A stretch of 64,000 nt of DNA from Muraenolepis orangiensis (taxonomy: Eukaryota; Chordata; Actinopteri; Gadiformes; Muraenolepididae). Each line of letters opens with the position of its first letter. Positions within the stretch are counted from its first letter, which is position 1. The stretch is taken from contig JANIIK010000775.1 in NCBI GenBank assembly GCA_027704905.1, positions 62,001 to 126,000 of the forward strand. The letters run 5' to 3'. Below, piece by piece: positions 28,431 through 43,400 of this stretch. Below the pieces are notes generated by a model that worked only from the letters and a program-made list of their open reading frames with translations, was not told where the DNA came from and made no database searches. The translations under genes and the position numbers were made by a program.

Positions 28431-30100
28431 GGAGATGGAGCGTGTGTGGGTCAGTACCAGTGCTCATAGTCATACACTCATCCGACATTGTGTGGCTATA
28501 TTTGGATTGGAGATGGAGTGTGTGTGGGAGTGAGGACCAGTGCTTTTAGTCAAACATTCATCCGACATTGTGTGCCTATATTCGGATTGGAGATTGAGTG
28601 TGTGTGGGGGTCAGGACCAGTGCTCATAGTCATACACTCATCCGACATTGTGTGGCTATATTCGGATTGGAGATGGAGTGTGTGTGGGGGTCAGGACCAG
28701 TGCTTTTAGTCATACACACATCCGAAATTGAGTGCCTATTTTCAGATTGGAGATGGAGTGTGTGGGGGTCAGGACCAGTGCTCATAGTCATACACTTATC
28801 CGACATTGTGTGCTTATATTCCGATTGGAGATGGAGTTTGTGTGGGGGTGAGGACTAGTGCTTTTAGTTAAACATTCATCCGACAATGTGTGCCTATATT
28901 TAGATTGGAGTTGGAGTTTGTGTGGTGGTCAGGACCAGTGCTTTTAGTCATACACACATCCAACATTGAGTGCCTATATTCGGATTGGAGATGGACTGTG
29001 TGGGGGTAAGGACAAGTGCTCATAGTCATACACTTTTCCGACATTGTGTGCCTATATTCGGATTGGAGATGGAGTGTGTGTGGGGGTGAGGACCAATACT
29101 TTTAGTCAAACATTCATCCGACATTGTGTGCCTATATTCGGAGTGGAGATTGAGTGTGTGTGGGGGTGAGGACCAGTGCTTGTAGTCAAACATTCATCCG
29201 ACATTGTGTGCCTATATTCGGATTGGAGATGGAGTGTGTGTGGGGATCAGGACCAATGCTTTATTCATACACACATCCGACATTGTGTGCCTATATTAGG
29301 ATTGGAGCTGGAGTGTGTGTGGGGGTCAGGACTAGTGCTCATAGTCATACACTCATCCGACATTGTGTGCCAATATTCGGATTGGAGATGGAGTGTGTCT
29401 GGGGGTCAGGACCAGTGCTTTTGGTCAAACATTCATCCGATATTGTGTGCTTCTGTCTGGATGGGAGATGTAGTGTGTGTGGGGGTCAGTACCAGTGCTT
29501 TTAGTCAAACACTCATCCGACATTGTGTGCCTATATTCGGATTGGAGATGGAGTGTGTGTGGGGTCGGGACCAGTGCTCATAGTCAAACATTCATCCGAC
29601 ATTGAGTGCCTATTTTCGGATTGGAGATTGAGTGTGTGTGGGGGTGAGGACCAGTGCTTTTAGTCATACACACATCCAACATTGTGTTTCTACATTCGGA
29701 TTGGAGATGGAGTGTGTGGGGATCAGGACCAGTGCTCATAGTCATTCACTTATCCGACATTGTCTGCCTATTTTCGGATTGGAGATTGAGTGTGTGTGGG
29801 GGTGAGGACCAGTGCTTGTAGTCAAACATTCATCCGACATTGTCTGCATATGTTCGGATTGGAGATGGAGTGTGTGTGGGGTCAGGACCAGTGCTCATAG
29901 TCATACACTCATCCGACATTGAGTGCGTCTATTCGGATTGGAGATGGAGCGTGTGTGGGTCAGTACCAGTGCTCATAGTCATACACTCATCCGACATTGT
30001 GTGGCTATATTTGGATTGGAGATGGAGTGTGTGTGGGAGTGAGGACCAGTGCTTTTAGTCAAACATTCATCCGACATTGTGTGCCTATATTCGGATTGGA
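25620..30100. repeat. 1,509 bp (19-monomer) HOR, three copies
   Basis: The same 1,509 bp unit as at 19750-22560, here with three consecutive anchors at 26136, 27645 and 29154 (also 26822, 28331, 29840). The third copy then leaves the pattern and enters the class found at 5747-8100. Confidence 0.85.
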
Positions 30101-31129
30101 GATTGAGTGTGTGTGGGGGTGAGGACCAGTGCTTGTAGTCAAACATTCATCCGACATTGTGTGCCTATATTCGGATTGGAGATGGAGTGTGTGTGGGGGT
30201 CAGGACCAGTGCTTTTAGTCATACACACATCCGAAATTGAGTGCCTATTTTCGGATTGGAGATGGAGTGTGTGGGGGTCAGGGCCAGTGCTCATAGTCAT
30301 ACACTTATCCAACATTGTGTGCCTATATTCGGATTGGAGAGGGAGTGTGTGTGGTTGTCAGGACCAGTGCTTTTAGTCAAACATTCATCCGACATTGTGT
30401 GCCTATATTCGGATTGGAGAAGGAGTGTGTGTGGGGGTCAGGACCAGTGCTTTTAGTCATACACACATCCGACATTGTGTGCCTATATTCGGATTGGAGA
30501 TTGAGTGGGTGTGGGGGTGAGGACCAGTGCTTGTAGTCAAACATTCATCCGACATTGTGTGCCTATATTCGGATTGGAGATGGAGTGTGTGTGGGGGTGG
30601 GGACCAGTGCTCATAGTCATACACTCATCCGACATTGTGTGCCAATATTCGGATTGGAGATGGAGTGTGTCTGGGGGTCAGGTCCAGTGCTTTTGGTCAA
30701 ACACTTATCCGACATTGTGTGCTTATATTCCGATTGGAGATGGAGTTTGTGTGGGGGTGAGGACCAGTGCTTTTAGTCAAACATTCATCCGACATTGTGT
30801 GCCAATATTCGGATTGGAGAAGGAGTGTGTGTGGGGGTCAGGACCAGTGCTTTTAGTCATACACACATCCGACATTGTGTGCCTATATTCGGATTGGAGA
30901 TTGAGTGTGTGTGGGGGTGAGGACCAGTGCTTGTAGTCAAACATTCATCCGACATTGTGTGCCTATATTCGGATTGGAGATGGAGTGTGTTGGGGTCAGG
31001 ACCAGTGCTTTTAGTCATACACATCTGAAATTGAGTGCCTATTTTCGGATTGGAGATGGAGTGTGTGTGGGGGTGGGGACCAGTGTTTTTAGTCAAACAT
31101 TCATACGACATTGTGTGCTTATATTCGGA

Positions 31130-34100
31130 TTGGAGATTGAGTGTGTGTGGGGTCGGGACCAGTGCTCATAGTCATACACTCATCCGACATTGTGTGCCAA
31201 TATTCGGATTGGAAATGGAGTGTGTGTTGGGGTCAGGACCAGTGCTTTTGGTCAAACATTCATCCGATATTGTGTGCTTCTGTCTGGATGGGAGATGTAG
31301 TGTGTGTGGGGGTCAGTACCAGTGCTTTTAGTCAAACACTCATCCGACATTGTGTGCCTATATTCGGATTGGAGAAGGAGTGTGTGTGGGGGTCAGGACC
31401 AGTGCTTTTAGTCATACACACATCCGACATTGTGTGCCTATATTCGGATTGGAGATTGAGTGGGTGTGGGGGTGAGGACCAGTGCTTGTAGTCAAACATT
31501 CATCCGACATTGTGTGCCTATATTCGGATTGGAGATGGAGTGTGTGTGGGGGTGGGGACCAGTGCTCATAGTCATACACTCATCCGACATTGTGTGCCAA
31601 TATTCGGATTGGAGATGGAGTGTGTCTGGGGGTCAGGTCCAGTGCTTTTGGTCAAACACTTATCCGACATTGTGTGCTTATATTCCGATTGGAGATGGAG
31701 TTTGTGTGGGGGTGAGGACCAGTGCTTTTAGTTAAACATTCATCCGACAATGTGTGCCTATATTCAGATTGGAGATGGAGTTTGTGTGGGGGTCAGGACC
31801 AGTGCTTTTAGTCATACACACATCCAACATTGTGTTTCTACATTCGGATTGGAGATGGAGTGTGTGGGGATCAGGACCAGTGCTCATAGTCATTCACTTA
31901 TCCGACATTGTCTGCCTATATTCGGATAGGAGATGGAGTGTGTGTGGGGGTGAGGACCAGTGCTTTAATCAAACATTCATTCGACATTGTGTGCCTATAT
32001 TCGGATTGGAGATGGAGTGTGTGTGGGGGTCAGGACCAGTGCTTTTAGTCATACACACATCTGAAATTGAGTGCCTATTTTCAGATTGGAGATGGAGTGT
32101 GTGTGGGGGTGGGGACCAGTGTTTTTAGTCAAACATTCATACGACATTGTGTGCTTATATTCGGATTGGAGATTGAGTGTGTGTGGGGTCGGGACCAGTG
32201 CTCATAGTCATGCACTCATCCGACATTGTGTGCCAATATTCGGATTGGAAATTGAGTGTGTGTTGGGGTCAGGACCAGTGCTTTTGGTCAAACATTCATC
32301 CGATATTGTGTGCCTCCGTCTGGATAGGAGATGTAGTGTGTGTGGGTCAGTACCAGTGCTTTTAGTCAATCACTCATCCGACAGTGTGCACCTATATTCG
32401 GATTGGAGATGGAGTGTGTGTTGGGTCAGGACCAGTGCTCATAGTCATACAATCATCCGACATTGAGTGCCTATATTCGGATTGGAGATGGAGCATGTGT
32501 GGGTCAGTACCAGTGCTCATAGTCATACACTCATCCGACATTGTGTGGCTATATTTGGATTGGAGATGGAGTGTGTGTGGGGGTGGGGACCAGTGCTCAT
32601 AGTCATACACTCATCCGACATTGTGTGCCAATATTCGGTTTGGAGATGGAGTGTGTCTGGGGGTCAGGACCAGTGCTCATAGTCATACACTTATCCGACA
32701 TTGTGTGCTTATATTCCGATTGGAGATGGAGTTTGTGTGGGGGTGAGGACCAGTGCTTTTAGTTAAACATCCATCCGACAATGTGTGCCTATATTCAGAT
32801 TGGAGATGGAGTTTGTGTGGGGGTCAGGACCAGTGCTTTTAGTCATACACACATCAAACATTGAGTGCCTATATTCGGATTGGAGATGGACTGTGTGGGG
32901 GTCAGGACAAGTGCTCATAGTCATACACTTTTCCGACATTGTGTGCCTATATTTGGATTGGAGATGGAGTGTGTGTGGGGGTCAGGACCAGTGCTTTTAG
33001 TCAAACGTACATCCGACATTGTGTTTCTACATTCGGATTGGAGATGGAGTGTGTGGGGATCAGGACCAGTGCTCATAGTCATTCACTTATCCGACATTGT
33101 CTGCCTATATTCGGATAGGAGATGGAGTGTGTGTGGGGGTGAGGACCAGTGCTTTAATCAAACATTCATTCGACATTGTGTGCCTATATTCGGATTGGAG
33201 ATGGAGTGTGTGTGGGGGTCAGGACCAGTGCTTTTAGTCATACACACATCTGAAATTGAGTGCCTATTTTCAGATTGGAGATGGAGTGTGTGTGGGGGTG
33301 GGGACCAGTGTTTTTAGTCAAACATTCATACGACATTGTGTGCTTATATTCGGATTGGAGATTGAGTGTGTGTGGGGTCGGGACCAGTGCTCATAGTCAT
33401 GCACTCATCCGACATTGTGTGCCAATATTCGGATTGGAAATTGAGTGTGTGTTGGGGTCAGGACCAGTGCTTTTGGTCAAACATTCATCCGATATTGTGT
33501 GCCTCTGTCTGGATAGGAGATGTAGTGTGTGTGGGTCAGTACCAGTGCTTTTAGTCAATCACTCATCCGACAGTGTGTACCTATATTCGGATTGGAGATG
33601 GAGTGTGTGTTGGGTCAGGACCAGTGCTCATAGTCATACAATCATCCGACATTGAGTGCCTATATTCGGATTGGAGATGGAGTGTGTGTTGGGTCAGGAC
33701 CAGTGCTCATAGTCATACACTCATCCGACATTGTGTGGCTATATTCGGATTGGAGATGGAGTGTGTGTGGGGGTCAGGACCAGTGCTTTTAGTCATACAC
33801 ACATCCGAAATTGAGTGCCAATTTTCAGATTGGAGATGGAGTGTGTGGGGGTCAGGACCAGTGCTCATAGTCATACACTTATCCGACATTGTGTGCTTAT
33901 ATTCCGATTGGAGATGGAGTTTGTGTGGGGGTGAGGACCAGTGCTTTTAGTTAAACATTCATCCGACAATGTGTGCCTATATTTAGATTGGAGTTGGAGT
34001 TTGTGTGGGGGTCAGGACCAGTGCTTTTAGTCATACACACATCCAACATTGAGTGCCTATATTCGGATTGGAGATGGACTGTGTGGGGGTAAGGACAAGT

Positions 34101-37100
34101 GCTCATAGTCATACACTTTTCCGACATTGTGTGCCTATATTCGGATTGGAGATGGAGTGTGTGTGGGGGTGAGGACCAATACTTTTAGTCAAACATTCAT
34201 CCGACATTGTGTGCCTATATTCGGATTGGAGATTGAGTGTCTGGGGGTCAGGGCCAGTGCTCATAGTCATACACTTATCCAACATTGTGTGCCTATATTC
34301 GGATTGGAGAGGGAGTGTGTGTGGGAGTCAGGACCAGTGCTTTTAGTCAAACATTCATCCGACATTGTGTGCCTATATTCGGATTGGAGATGGAGTGTGT
34401 GAGGGGGTCAGGACCAGTGCTTTTAGTCATACACACATCCGACATTGTGTGCCTATATTCGGAATGGAGATGGAGTGTGTGGGGGTCAGGACCAGTGCTC
34501 ATAGTCAAACACTTTTCTGACATTGTGTGCCTATATTCGGATTGGAGATGGAGTGTGTGTGGGTCAGTACCAGTGCTCATAGTCATACACTCATCCGACA
34601 TTGTGTGGCTATATTCGGATTGGAGATGGAGTGTGTGTGGGGGTCAGGACCAGTGCTTTTAGTCATACACACATCCGAAATTGAGTGCCTATTTTCAGAT
34701 TGGAGATGGAGTGTGTGGGGGTCAGGACCAGTGCTCATCGTCATACACTTATCCGACATTGTGTGCTTATATTCCGATTGGAGATGGAGTTTGTGTGGGG
34801 GTGAGGACTAGTGCTTTTAGTTAAACATTCATCCGACAATGTGTGCCTATATTTAGATTGGAGTTGGAGTTTGTGTGGTGGTCAGGACCAGTGCTTTTAG
34901 TCATACACACATCCAACATTGAGTGCCTATATTCGGATTGGAGATGGACTGTGTGGGGGTAAGGACAAGTGCTCATAGTCATACACTTTTCCGACATTGT
35001 GTGCCTATATTCGGATTGGAGATTGAGTGTCTGGGGGTCAGGGCCAGTGCTCATAGTCATACACTTATCCGACATTGTGTGCCTATATTCGGATTGGAGA
35101 TGGAGTGTTTGTGGGAGTCAGGACCAGTGCTTTTAGTCAAACATTCATCCGACATTGTGTGCCTATATTCGGATTGGAGATGGAGTGTGTGTGGGGATCA
35201 GGACCAATGCTTTTAGTCATACACACATCCGACATTGTGTGCCTATATTAGGATTGGAGCTGGAGTGTGTGTGGGGGTCAGGACTAGTGCTCATAGTCAT
35301 ACAATCATCCGACATTGTGTGCCAATATTCGGATTGGAGATGGAGTGTGTCTGGGGGTCAGGACCAGTGCTTTTGGTCAAACATTCATCCGATATTGTGT
35401 GCTTCTGTCTGGATGGGAGATGTAGTGTGTGTGGGGGTGAGGACTAGTGCTTTTAGTTAAACATTCATCCGACAATGTGTGCCTATATTTAGATTGGAGT
35501 TGGAGTTTGTGTGGGGGTCAGGACCAGTGCTTTTAGTCATACACACATCCAACATTGAGTGCCTATATTCGGATTGGAGATGGACTGTGTGGGGGTAAGG
35601 ACAAGTGCTCATAGTCATACACTTTTCCGACATTGTGTGCCTATATTCGGATTGGAGATTGAGTGTCTGGGGGTCAGGGCCAGTGCTCATAGTCATACAC
35701 TTATCCAACATTGTGTGCCTATATTCGGATTGGAGAGGGAGTGTGTGTGGGAGTCAGGACCAGTGCTTTTAGTCAAACATTCATCCGACATTGTGTGCCT
35801 ATATTCGGATTGGAGATGGAGTGTGTGTGGGGGTCAGGACCAGTGCTTTTAGTCATACACACATCCGACATTGTGTGCCTATATTCGGAATGGAGATGGA
35901 GTGTGTGGGGGTCAGGACCAGTGCTCATAGTCAAACACTTTTCTGATATTGTGTGCCTATATTCGGATTGGAGATGGAGTGCGTGTGGGGGTGAGGACCA
36001 GTGCTTTTAGTCAAACATTCATCCGACATTGAGTGCCTATTTTCGGTTTGGAGATTGAGTGTGTGTAGGGGTGAGGACCAGTGCTTGTAGTCAAACATTC
36101 ATCCGACATTGTGTGCATATGTTCGGATTGGAGATGGAGTGTGTGTGGGGGTCAGGACCAGTGCTTTTAGTCATAAAAATATCCGACAATGAGTGCCTTT
36201 TTTCGGATTGGAGATGGAGTGTGTGGGGGTCAGGACCAGTGCTCATAGTCATACACTTATCCAACATTGTGTGCCTATATTCGGATTGGAGATGGAGTGT
36301 TTGTGGGAGTCAGGACCAGTGCTTTTAGTCAAACATTCATCCGACATTGTGTGCCTATATTTGGATTGGAGATGGAGTGTGTGTGGGGATCAGGACCAAT
36401 GCTTTTAGTCATACACACATCCGACATTGTGTGCCTATATTAGGATTGGAGCTGGAGTGTGTGTGGGGGTCAGGACTAGTGCTCATAGTCATACACTCAT
36501 CCGACATTGTGTGCCAATATTCGGATTGGAGATGGAGTGTGTCTGGGGGTCAGGACCAGTGCTTTTGGTCAAACATTCATCCGATATTGTGTGCTTCTGT
36601 CTGGATGGGAGATGTAGTGTGTGTGGGGGTCAGTACCAGTGCTTTTAGTCAAACACTCATCCGACATTGTGTGCCTATATTCGGATTGGAGATGGAGTGT
36701 GTGTGGGGTCGGGACCAGTGCTCATAGTCAAACATTCATCTGACATTGAGTGCCTATTTTCGGATTGGAGATTGAGTGTGTGTGGGGGTGAGGACCAGTG
36801 CTTGTAGTCAAACATTCATCCGACATTGTCTGCATATGTTCGGATTGGAGATGGAGTGTGTGTGGGGTCAGGACCAGTGCTCATAGTCATACACTCATCC
36901 GACATTGAGTGCGTCTATTCGGATTGGAGATGGAGCGTGTGTGGGTCAGTAGCAGTGCTCATAGTCATACACTCATCCGACATTGTGTGGCTATATTTGG
37001 ATTGGAGATGGAGTGTGTGTGGGGGTGAGGACCATTGGTTTTAGTCAAACATTCATCCGACATTGTGTGCCTATATTCGGATTGGAGATTGAGTGTGTGT

Positions 37101-37481
37101 GGGGGTGAGGACCAGTGCTTGTAGTCAAACATTCATCCGACATTGTGTGCCTATATTCAGATTGGAGATGGAGTGTGTGTGGGGGTCAGGACCAGTGCTT
37201 TTAGTCATACACACATCCGAAATTGAGTGCCTATTTTCAGATTGGAGATTGAGTGTGTGTGGGGGTGAGGACCAGTGCTCATAGTCATACACTTATCCAA
37301 CATTGTGTGCCTATATTCGGATTGGAGAGGGAGTGTGTGTGGGAGTCAGGACCAGTGCTTTTAGTCAAACATTCATCCGACATTGTGTGCCTATATTCGG
37401 ATTGGAGAAGGAGTGTGTGTGGGGGTCAGGACCAGTGCTTTTAGTCATACACACATCCGACATTGTGTGCCTATATTCGGA
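31130..37481. repeat. 6,352 bp (80-monomer) tandem duplication, unit 1
   Basis: Every landmark from about 31141 to 37303 recurs 6,352 bp downstream. I noticed very few differences by eye: GTGTGCCTATATTCGG near 34210 against GTGTGCCAATATTCGG near 40562, and CTCATCGTCAT near 34737 against CTCATAGTCAT near 41089. The unit contains smaller duplications of its own: 1,189 bp (32071/33260) and 636 bp (34821/35457). Confidence 0.88.
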
Positions 37482-40400
37482 TTGGAGATTGAGTGTGTGT
37501 GGGGTCGGGACCAGTGCTCATAGTCATACACTCATCCGACATTGTGTGCCAATATTCGGATTGGAAATGGAGTGTGTGTTGGGGTCAGGACCAGTGCTTT
37601 TGGTCAAACATTCATCCGATATTGTGTGCTTCTGTCTGGATGGGAGATGTAGTGTGTGTGGGGGTCAGTACCAGTGCTTTTAGTCAAACACTCATCCGAC
37701 ATTGTGTGCCTATATTCGGATTGGAGAAGGAGTGTGTGTGGGGGTCAGGACCAGTGCTTTTAGTCATACACACATCCGACATTGTGTGCCTATATTCGGA
37801 TTGGAGATTGAGTGGGTGTGGGGGTGAGGACCAGTGCTTGTAGTCAAACATTCATCCGACATTGTGTGCCTATATTCGGATTGGAGATGGAGTGTGTGTG
37901 GGGGTGGGGACCAGTGCTCATAGTCATACACTCATCCGACATTGTGTGCCAATATTCGGATTGGAGATGGAGTGTGTCTGGGGGTCAGGTCCAGTGCTTT
38001 TGGTCAAACACTTATCCGACATTGTGTGCTTATATTCCGATTGGAGATGGAGTTTGTGTGGGGGTGAGGACCAGTGCTTTTAGTTAAACATTCATCCGAC
38101 AATGTGTGCCTATATTCAGATTGGAGATGGAGTTTGTGTGGGGGTCAGGACCAGTGCTTTTAGTCATACACACATCCAACATTGTGTTTCTACATTCGGA
38201 TTGGAGATGGAGTGTGTGGGGATCAGGACCAGTGCTCATAGTCATTCACTTATCCGACATTGTCTGCCTATATTCGGATAGGAGATGGAGTGTGTGTGGG
38301 GGTGAGGACCAGTGCTTTAATCAAACATTCATTCGACATTGTGTGCCTATATTCGGATTGGAGATGGAGTGTGTGTGGGGGTCAGGACCAGTGCTTTTAG
38401 TCATACACACATCTGAAATTGAGTGCCTATTTTCAGATTGGAGATGGAGTGTGTGTGGGGGTGGGGACCAGTGTTTTTAGTCAAACATTCATACGACATT
38501 GTGTGCTTATATTCGGATTGGAGATTGAGTGTGTGTGGGGTCGGGACCAGTGCTCATAGTCATGCACTCATCCGACATTGTGTGCCAATATTCGGATTGG
38601 AAATTGAGTGTGTGTTGGGGTCAGGACCAGTGCTTTTGGTCAAACATTCATCCGATATTGTGTGCCTCCGTCTGGATAGGAGATGTAGTGTGTGTGGGTC
38701 AGTACCAGTGCTTTTAGTCAATCACTCATCCGACAGTGTGCACCTATATTCGGATTGGAGATGGAGTGTGTGTTGGGTCAGGACCAGTGCTCATAGTCAT
38801 ACAATCATCCGACATTGAGTGCCTATATTCGGATTGGAGATGGAGCATGTGTGGGTCAGTACCAGTGCTCATAGTCATACACTCATCCGACATTGTGTGG
38901 CTATATTTGGATTGGAGATGGAGTGTGTGTGGGGGTGGGGACCAGTGCTCATAGTCATACACTCATCCGACATTGTGTGCCAATATTCGGTTTGGAGATG
39001 GAGTGTGTCTGGGGGTCAGGACCAGTGCTCATAGTCATACACTTATCCGACATTGTGTGCTTATATTCCGATTGGAGATGGAGTTTGTGTGGGGGTGAGG
39101 ACCAGTGCTTTTAGTTAAACATCCATCCGACAATGTGTGCCTATATTCAGATTGGAGATGGAGTTTGTGTGGGGGTCAGGACCAGTGCTTTTAGTCATAC
39201 ACACATCAAACATTGAGTGCCTATATTCGGATTGGAGATGGACTGTGTGGGGGTCAGGACAAGTGCTCATAGTCATACACTTTTCCGACATTGTGTGCCT
39301 ATATTTGGATTGGAGATGGAGTGTGTGTGGGGGTCAGGACCAGTGCTTTTAGTCAAACGTACATCCGACATTGTGTTTCTACATTCGGATTGGAGATGGA
39401 GTGTGTGGGGATCAGGACCAGTGCTCATAGTCATTCACTTATCCGACATTGTCTGCCTATATTCGGATAGGAGATGGAGTGTGTGTGGGGGTGAGGACCA
39501 GTGCTTTAATCAAACATTCATTCGACATTGTGTGCCTATATTCGGATTGGAGATGGAGTGTGTGTGGGGGTCAGGACCAGTGCTTTTAGTCATACACACA
39601 TCTGAAATTGAGTGCCTATTTTCAGATTGGAGATGGAGTGTGTGTGGGGGTGGGGACCAGTGTTTTTAGTCAAACATTCATACGACATTGTGTGCTTATA
39701 TTCGGATTGGAGATTGAGTGTGTGTGGGGTCGGGACCAGTGCTCATAGTCATGCACTCATCCGACATTGTGTGCCAATATTCGGATTGGAAATTGAGTGT
39801 GTGTTGGGGTCAGGACCAGTGCTTTTGGTCAAACATTCATCCGATATTGTGTGCCTCTGTCTGGATAGGAGATGTAGTGTGTGTGGGTCAGTACCAGTGC
39901 TTTTAGTCAATCACTCATCCGACAGTGTGTACCTATATTCGGATTGGAGATGGAGTGTGTGTTGGGTCAGGACCAGTGCTCATAGTCATACAATCATCCG
40001 ACATTGAGTGCCTATATTCGGATTGGAGATGGAGTGTGTGTTGGGTCAGGACCAGTGCTCATAGTCATACACTCATCCGACATTGTGTGGCTATATTCGG
40101 ATTGGAGATGGAGTGTGTGTGGGGGTCAGGACCAGTGCTTTTAGTCATACACACATCCGAAATTGAGTGCCAATTTTCAGATTGGAGATGGAGTGTGTGG
40201 GGGTCAGGACCAGTGCTCATAGTCATACACTTATCCGACATTGTGTGCTTATATTCCGATTGGAGATGGAGTTTGTGTGGGGGTGAGGACCAGTGCTTTT
40301 AGTTAAACATTCATCCGACAATGTGTGCCTATATTTAGATTGGAGTTGGAGTTTGTGTGGGGGTCAGGACCAGTGCTTTTAGTCATACACACATCCAACA

Positions 40401-43400
40401 TTGAGTGCCTATATTCGGATTGGAGATGGACTGTGTGGGGGTAAGGACAAGTGCTCATAGTCATACACTTTTCCGACATTGTGTGCCTATATTCGGATTG
40501 GAGATGGAGTGTGTGTGGGGGTGAGGACCAATACTTTTAGTCAAACATTCATCCGACATTGTGTGCCAATATTCGGATTGGAGATTGAGTGTCTGGGGGT
40601 CAGGGCCAGTGCTCATAGTCATACACTTATCCAACATTGTGTGCCTATATTCGGATTGGAGAGGGAGTGTGTGTGGGAGTCAGGACCAGTGCTTTTAGTC
40701 AAACATTCATCCGACATTGTGTGCCTATATTCGGATTGGAGATGGAGTGTGTGAGGGGGTCAGGACCAGTGCTTTTAGTCATACACACATCCGACATTGT
40801 GTGCCTATATTCGGAATGGAGATGGAGTGTGTGGGGGTCAGGACCAGTGCTCATAGTCAAACACTTTTCTGACATTGTGTGCCTATATTCGGATTGGAGA
40901 TGGAGTGTGTGTGGGTCAGTACCAGTGCTCATAGTCATACACTCATCCGACATTGTGTGGCTATATTCGGATTGGAGATGGAGTGTGTGTGGGGGTCAGG
41001 ACCAGTGCTTTTAGTCATACACACATCCGAAATTGAGTGCCTATTTTCAGATTGGAGATGGAGTGTGTGGGGGTCAGGACCAGTGCTCATAGTCATACAC
41101 TTATCCGACATTGTGTGCTTATATTCCGATTGGAGATGGAGTTTGTGTGGGGGTGAGGACTAGTGCTTTTAGTTAAACATTCATCCGACAATGTGTGCCT
41201 ATATTTAGATTGGAGTTGGAGTTTGTGTGGTGGTCAGGACCAGTGCTTTTAGTCATACACACATCCAACATTGAGTGCCTATATTCGGATTGGAGATGGA
41301 CTGTGTGGGGGTAAGGACAAGTGCTCATAGTCATACACTTTTCCGACATTGTGTGCCTATATTCGGATTGGAGATTGAGTGTCTGGGGGTCAGGGCCAGT
41401 GCTCATAGTCATACACTTATCCGACATTGTGTGCCTATATTCGGATTGGAGATGGAGTGTTTGTGGGAGTCAGGACCAGTGCTTTTAGTCAAACATTCAT
41501 CCGACATTGTGTGCCTATATTCGGATTGGAGATGGAGTGTGTGTGGGGATCAGGACCAATGCTTTTAGTCATACACACATCCGACATTGTGTGCCTATAT
41601 TAGGATTGGAGCTGGAGTGTGTGTGGGGGTCAGGACTAGTGCTCATAGTCATACAATCATCCGACATTGTGTGCCAATATTCGGATTGGAGATGGAGTGT
41701 GTCTGGGGGTCAGGACCAGTGCTTTTGGTCAAACATTCATCCGATATTGTGTGCTTCTGTCTGGATGGGAGATGTAGTGTGTGTGGGGGTGAGGACTAGT
41801 GCTTTTAGTTAAACATTCATCCGACAATGTGTGCCTATATTTAGATTGGAGTTGGAGTTTGTGTGGGGGTCAGGACCAGTGCTTTTAGTCATACACACAT
41901 CCAACATTGAGTGCCTATATTCGGATTGGAGATGGACTGTGTGGGGGTAAGGACAAGTGCTCATAGTCATACACTTTTCCGACATTGTGTGCCTATATTC
42001 GGATTGGAGATTGAGTGTCTGGGGGTCAGGGCCAGTGCTCATAGTCATACACTTATCCAACATTGTGTGCCTATATTCGGATTGGAGAGGGAGTGTGTGT
42101 GGGAGTCAGGACCAGTGCTTTTAGTCAAACATTCATCCGACATTGTGTGCCTATATTCGGATTGGAGATGGAGTGTGTGTGGGGGTCAGGACCAGTGCTT
42201 TTAGTCATACACACATCCGACATTGTGTGCCTATATTCGGAATGGAGATGGAGTGTGTGGGGGTCAGGACCAGTGCTCATAGTCAAACACTTTTCTGATA
42301 TTGTGTGCCTATATTCGGATTGGAGATGGAGTGCGTGTGGGGGTGAGGACCAGTGCTTTTAGTCAAACATTCATCCGACATTGAGTGCCTATTTTCGGTT
42401 TGGAGATTGAGTGTGTGTAGGGGTGAGGACCAGTGCTTGTAGTCAAACATTCATCCGACATTGTGTGCATATGTTCGGATTGGAGATGGAGTGTGTGTGG
42501 GGGTCAGGACCAGTGCTTTTAGTCATAAAAATATCCGACAATGAGTGCCTTTTTTCGGATTGGAGATGGAGTGTGTGGGGGTCAGGACCAGTGCTCATAG
42601 TCATACACTTATCCAACATTGTGTGCCTATATTCGGATTGGAGATGGAGTGTTTGTGGGAGTCAGGACCAGTGCTTTTAGTCAAACATTCATCCGACATT
42701 GTGTGCCTATATTTGGATTGGAGATGGAGTGTGTGTGGGGATCAGGACCAATGCTTTTAGTCATACACACATCCGACATTGTGTGCCTATATTAGGATTG
42801 GAGCTGGAGTGTGTGTGGGGGTCAGGACTAGTGCTCATAGTCATACACTCATCCGACATTGTGTGCCAATATTCGGATTGGAGATGGAGTGTGTCTGGGG
42901 GTCAGGACCAGTGCTTTTGGTCAAACATTCATCCGATATTGTGTGCTTCTGTCTGGATGGGAGATGTAGTGTGTGTGGGGGTCAGTACCAGTGCTTTTAG
43001 TCAAACACTCATCCGACATTGTGTGCCTATATTCGGATTGGAGATGGAGTGTGTGTGGGGTCGGGACCAGTGCTCATAGTCAAACATTCATCTGACATTG
43101 AGTGCCTATTTTCGGATTGGAGATTGAGTGTGTGTGGGGGTGAGGACCAGTGCTTGTAGTCAAACATTCATCCGACATTGTCTGCATATGTTCGGATTGG
43201 AGATGGAGTGTGTGTGGGGTCAGGACCAGTGCTCATAGTCATACACTCATCCGACATTGAGTGCGTCTATTCGGATTGGAGATGGAGCGTGTGTGGGTCA
43301 GTAGCAGTGCTCATAGTCATACACTCATCCGACATTGTGTGGCTATATTTGGATTGGAGATGGAGTGTGTGTGGGGGTGAGGACCATTGGTTTTAGTCAA

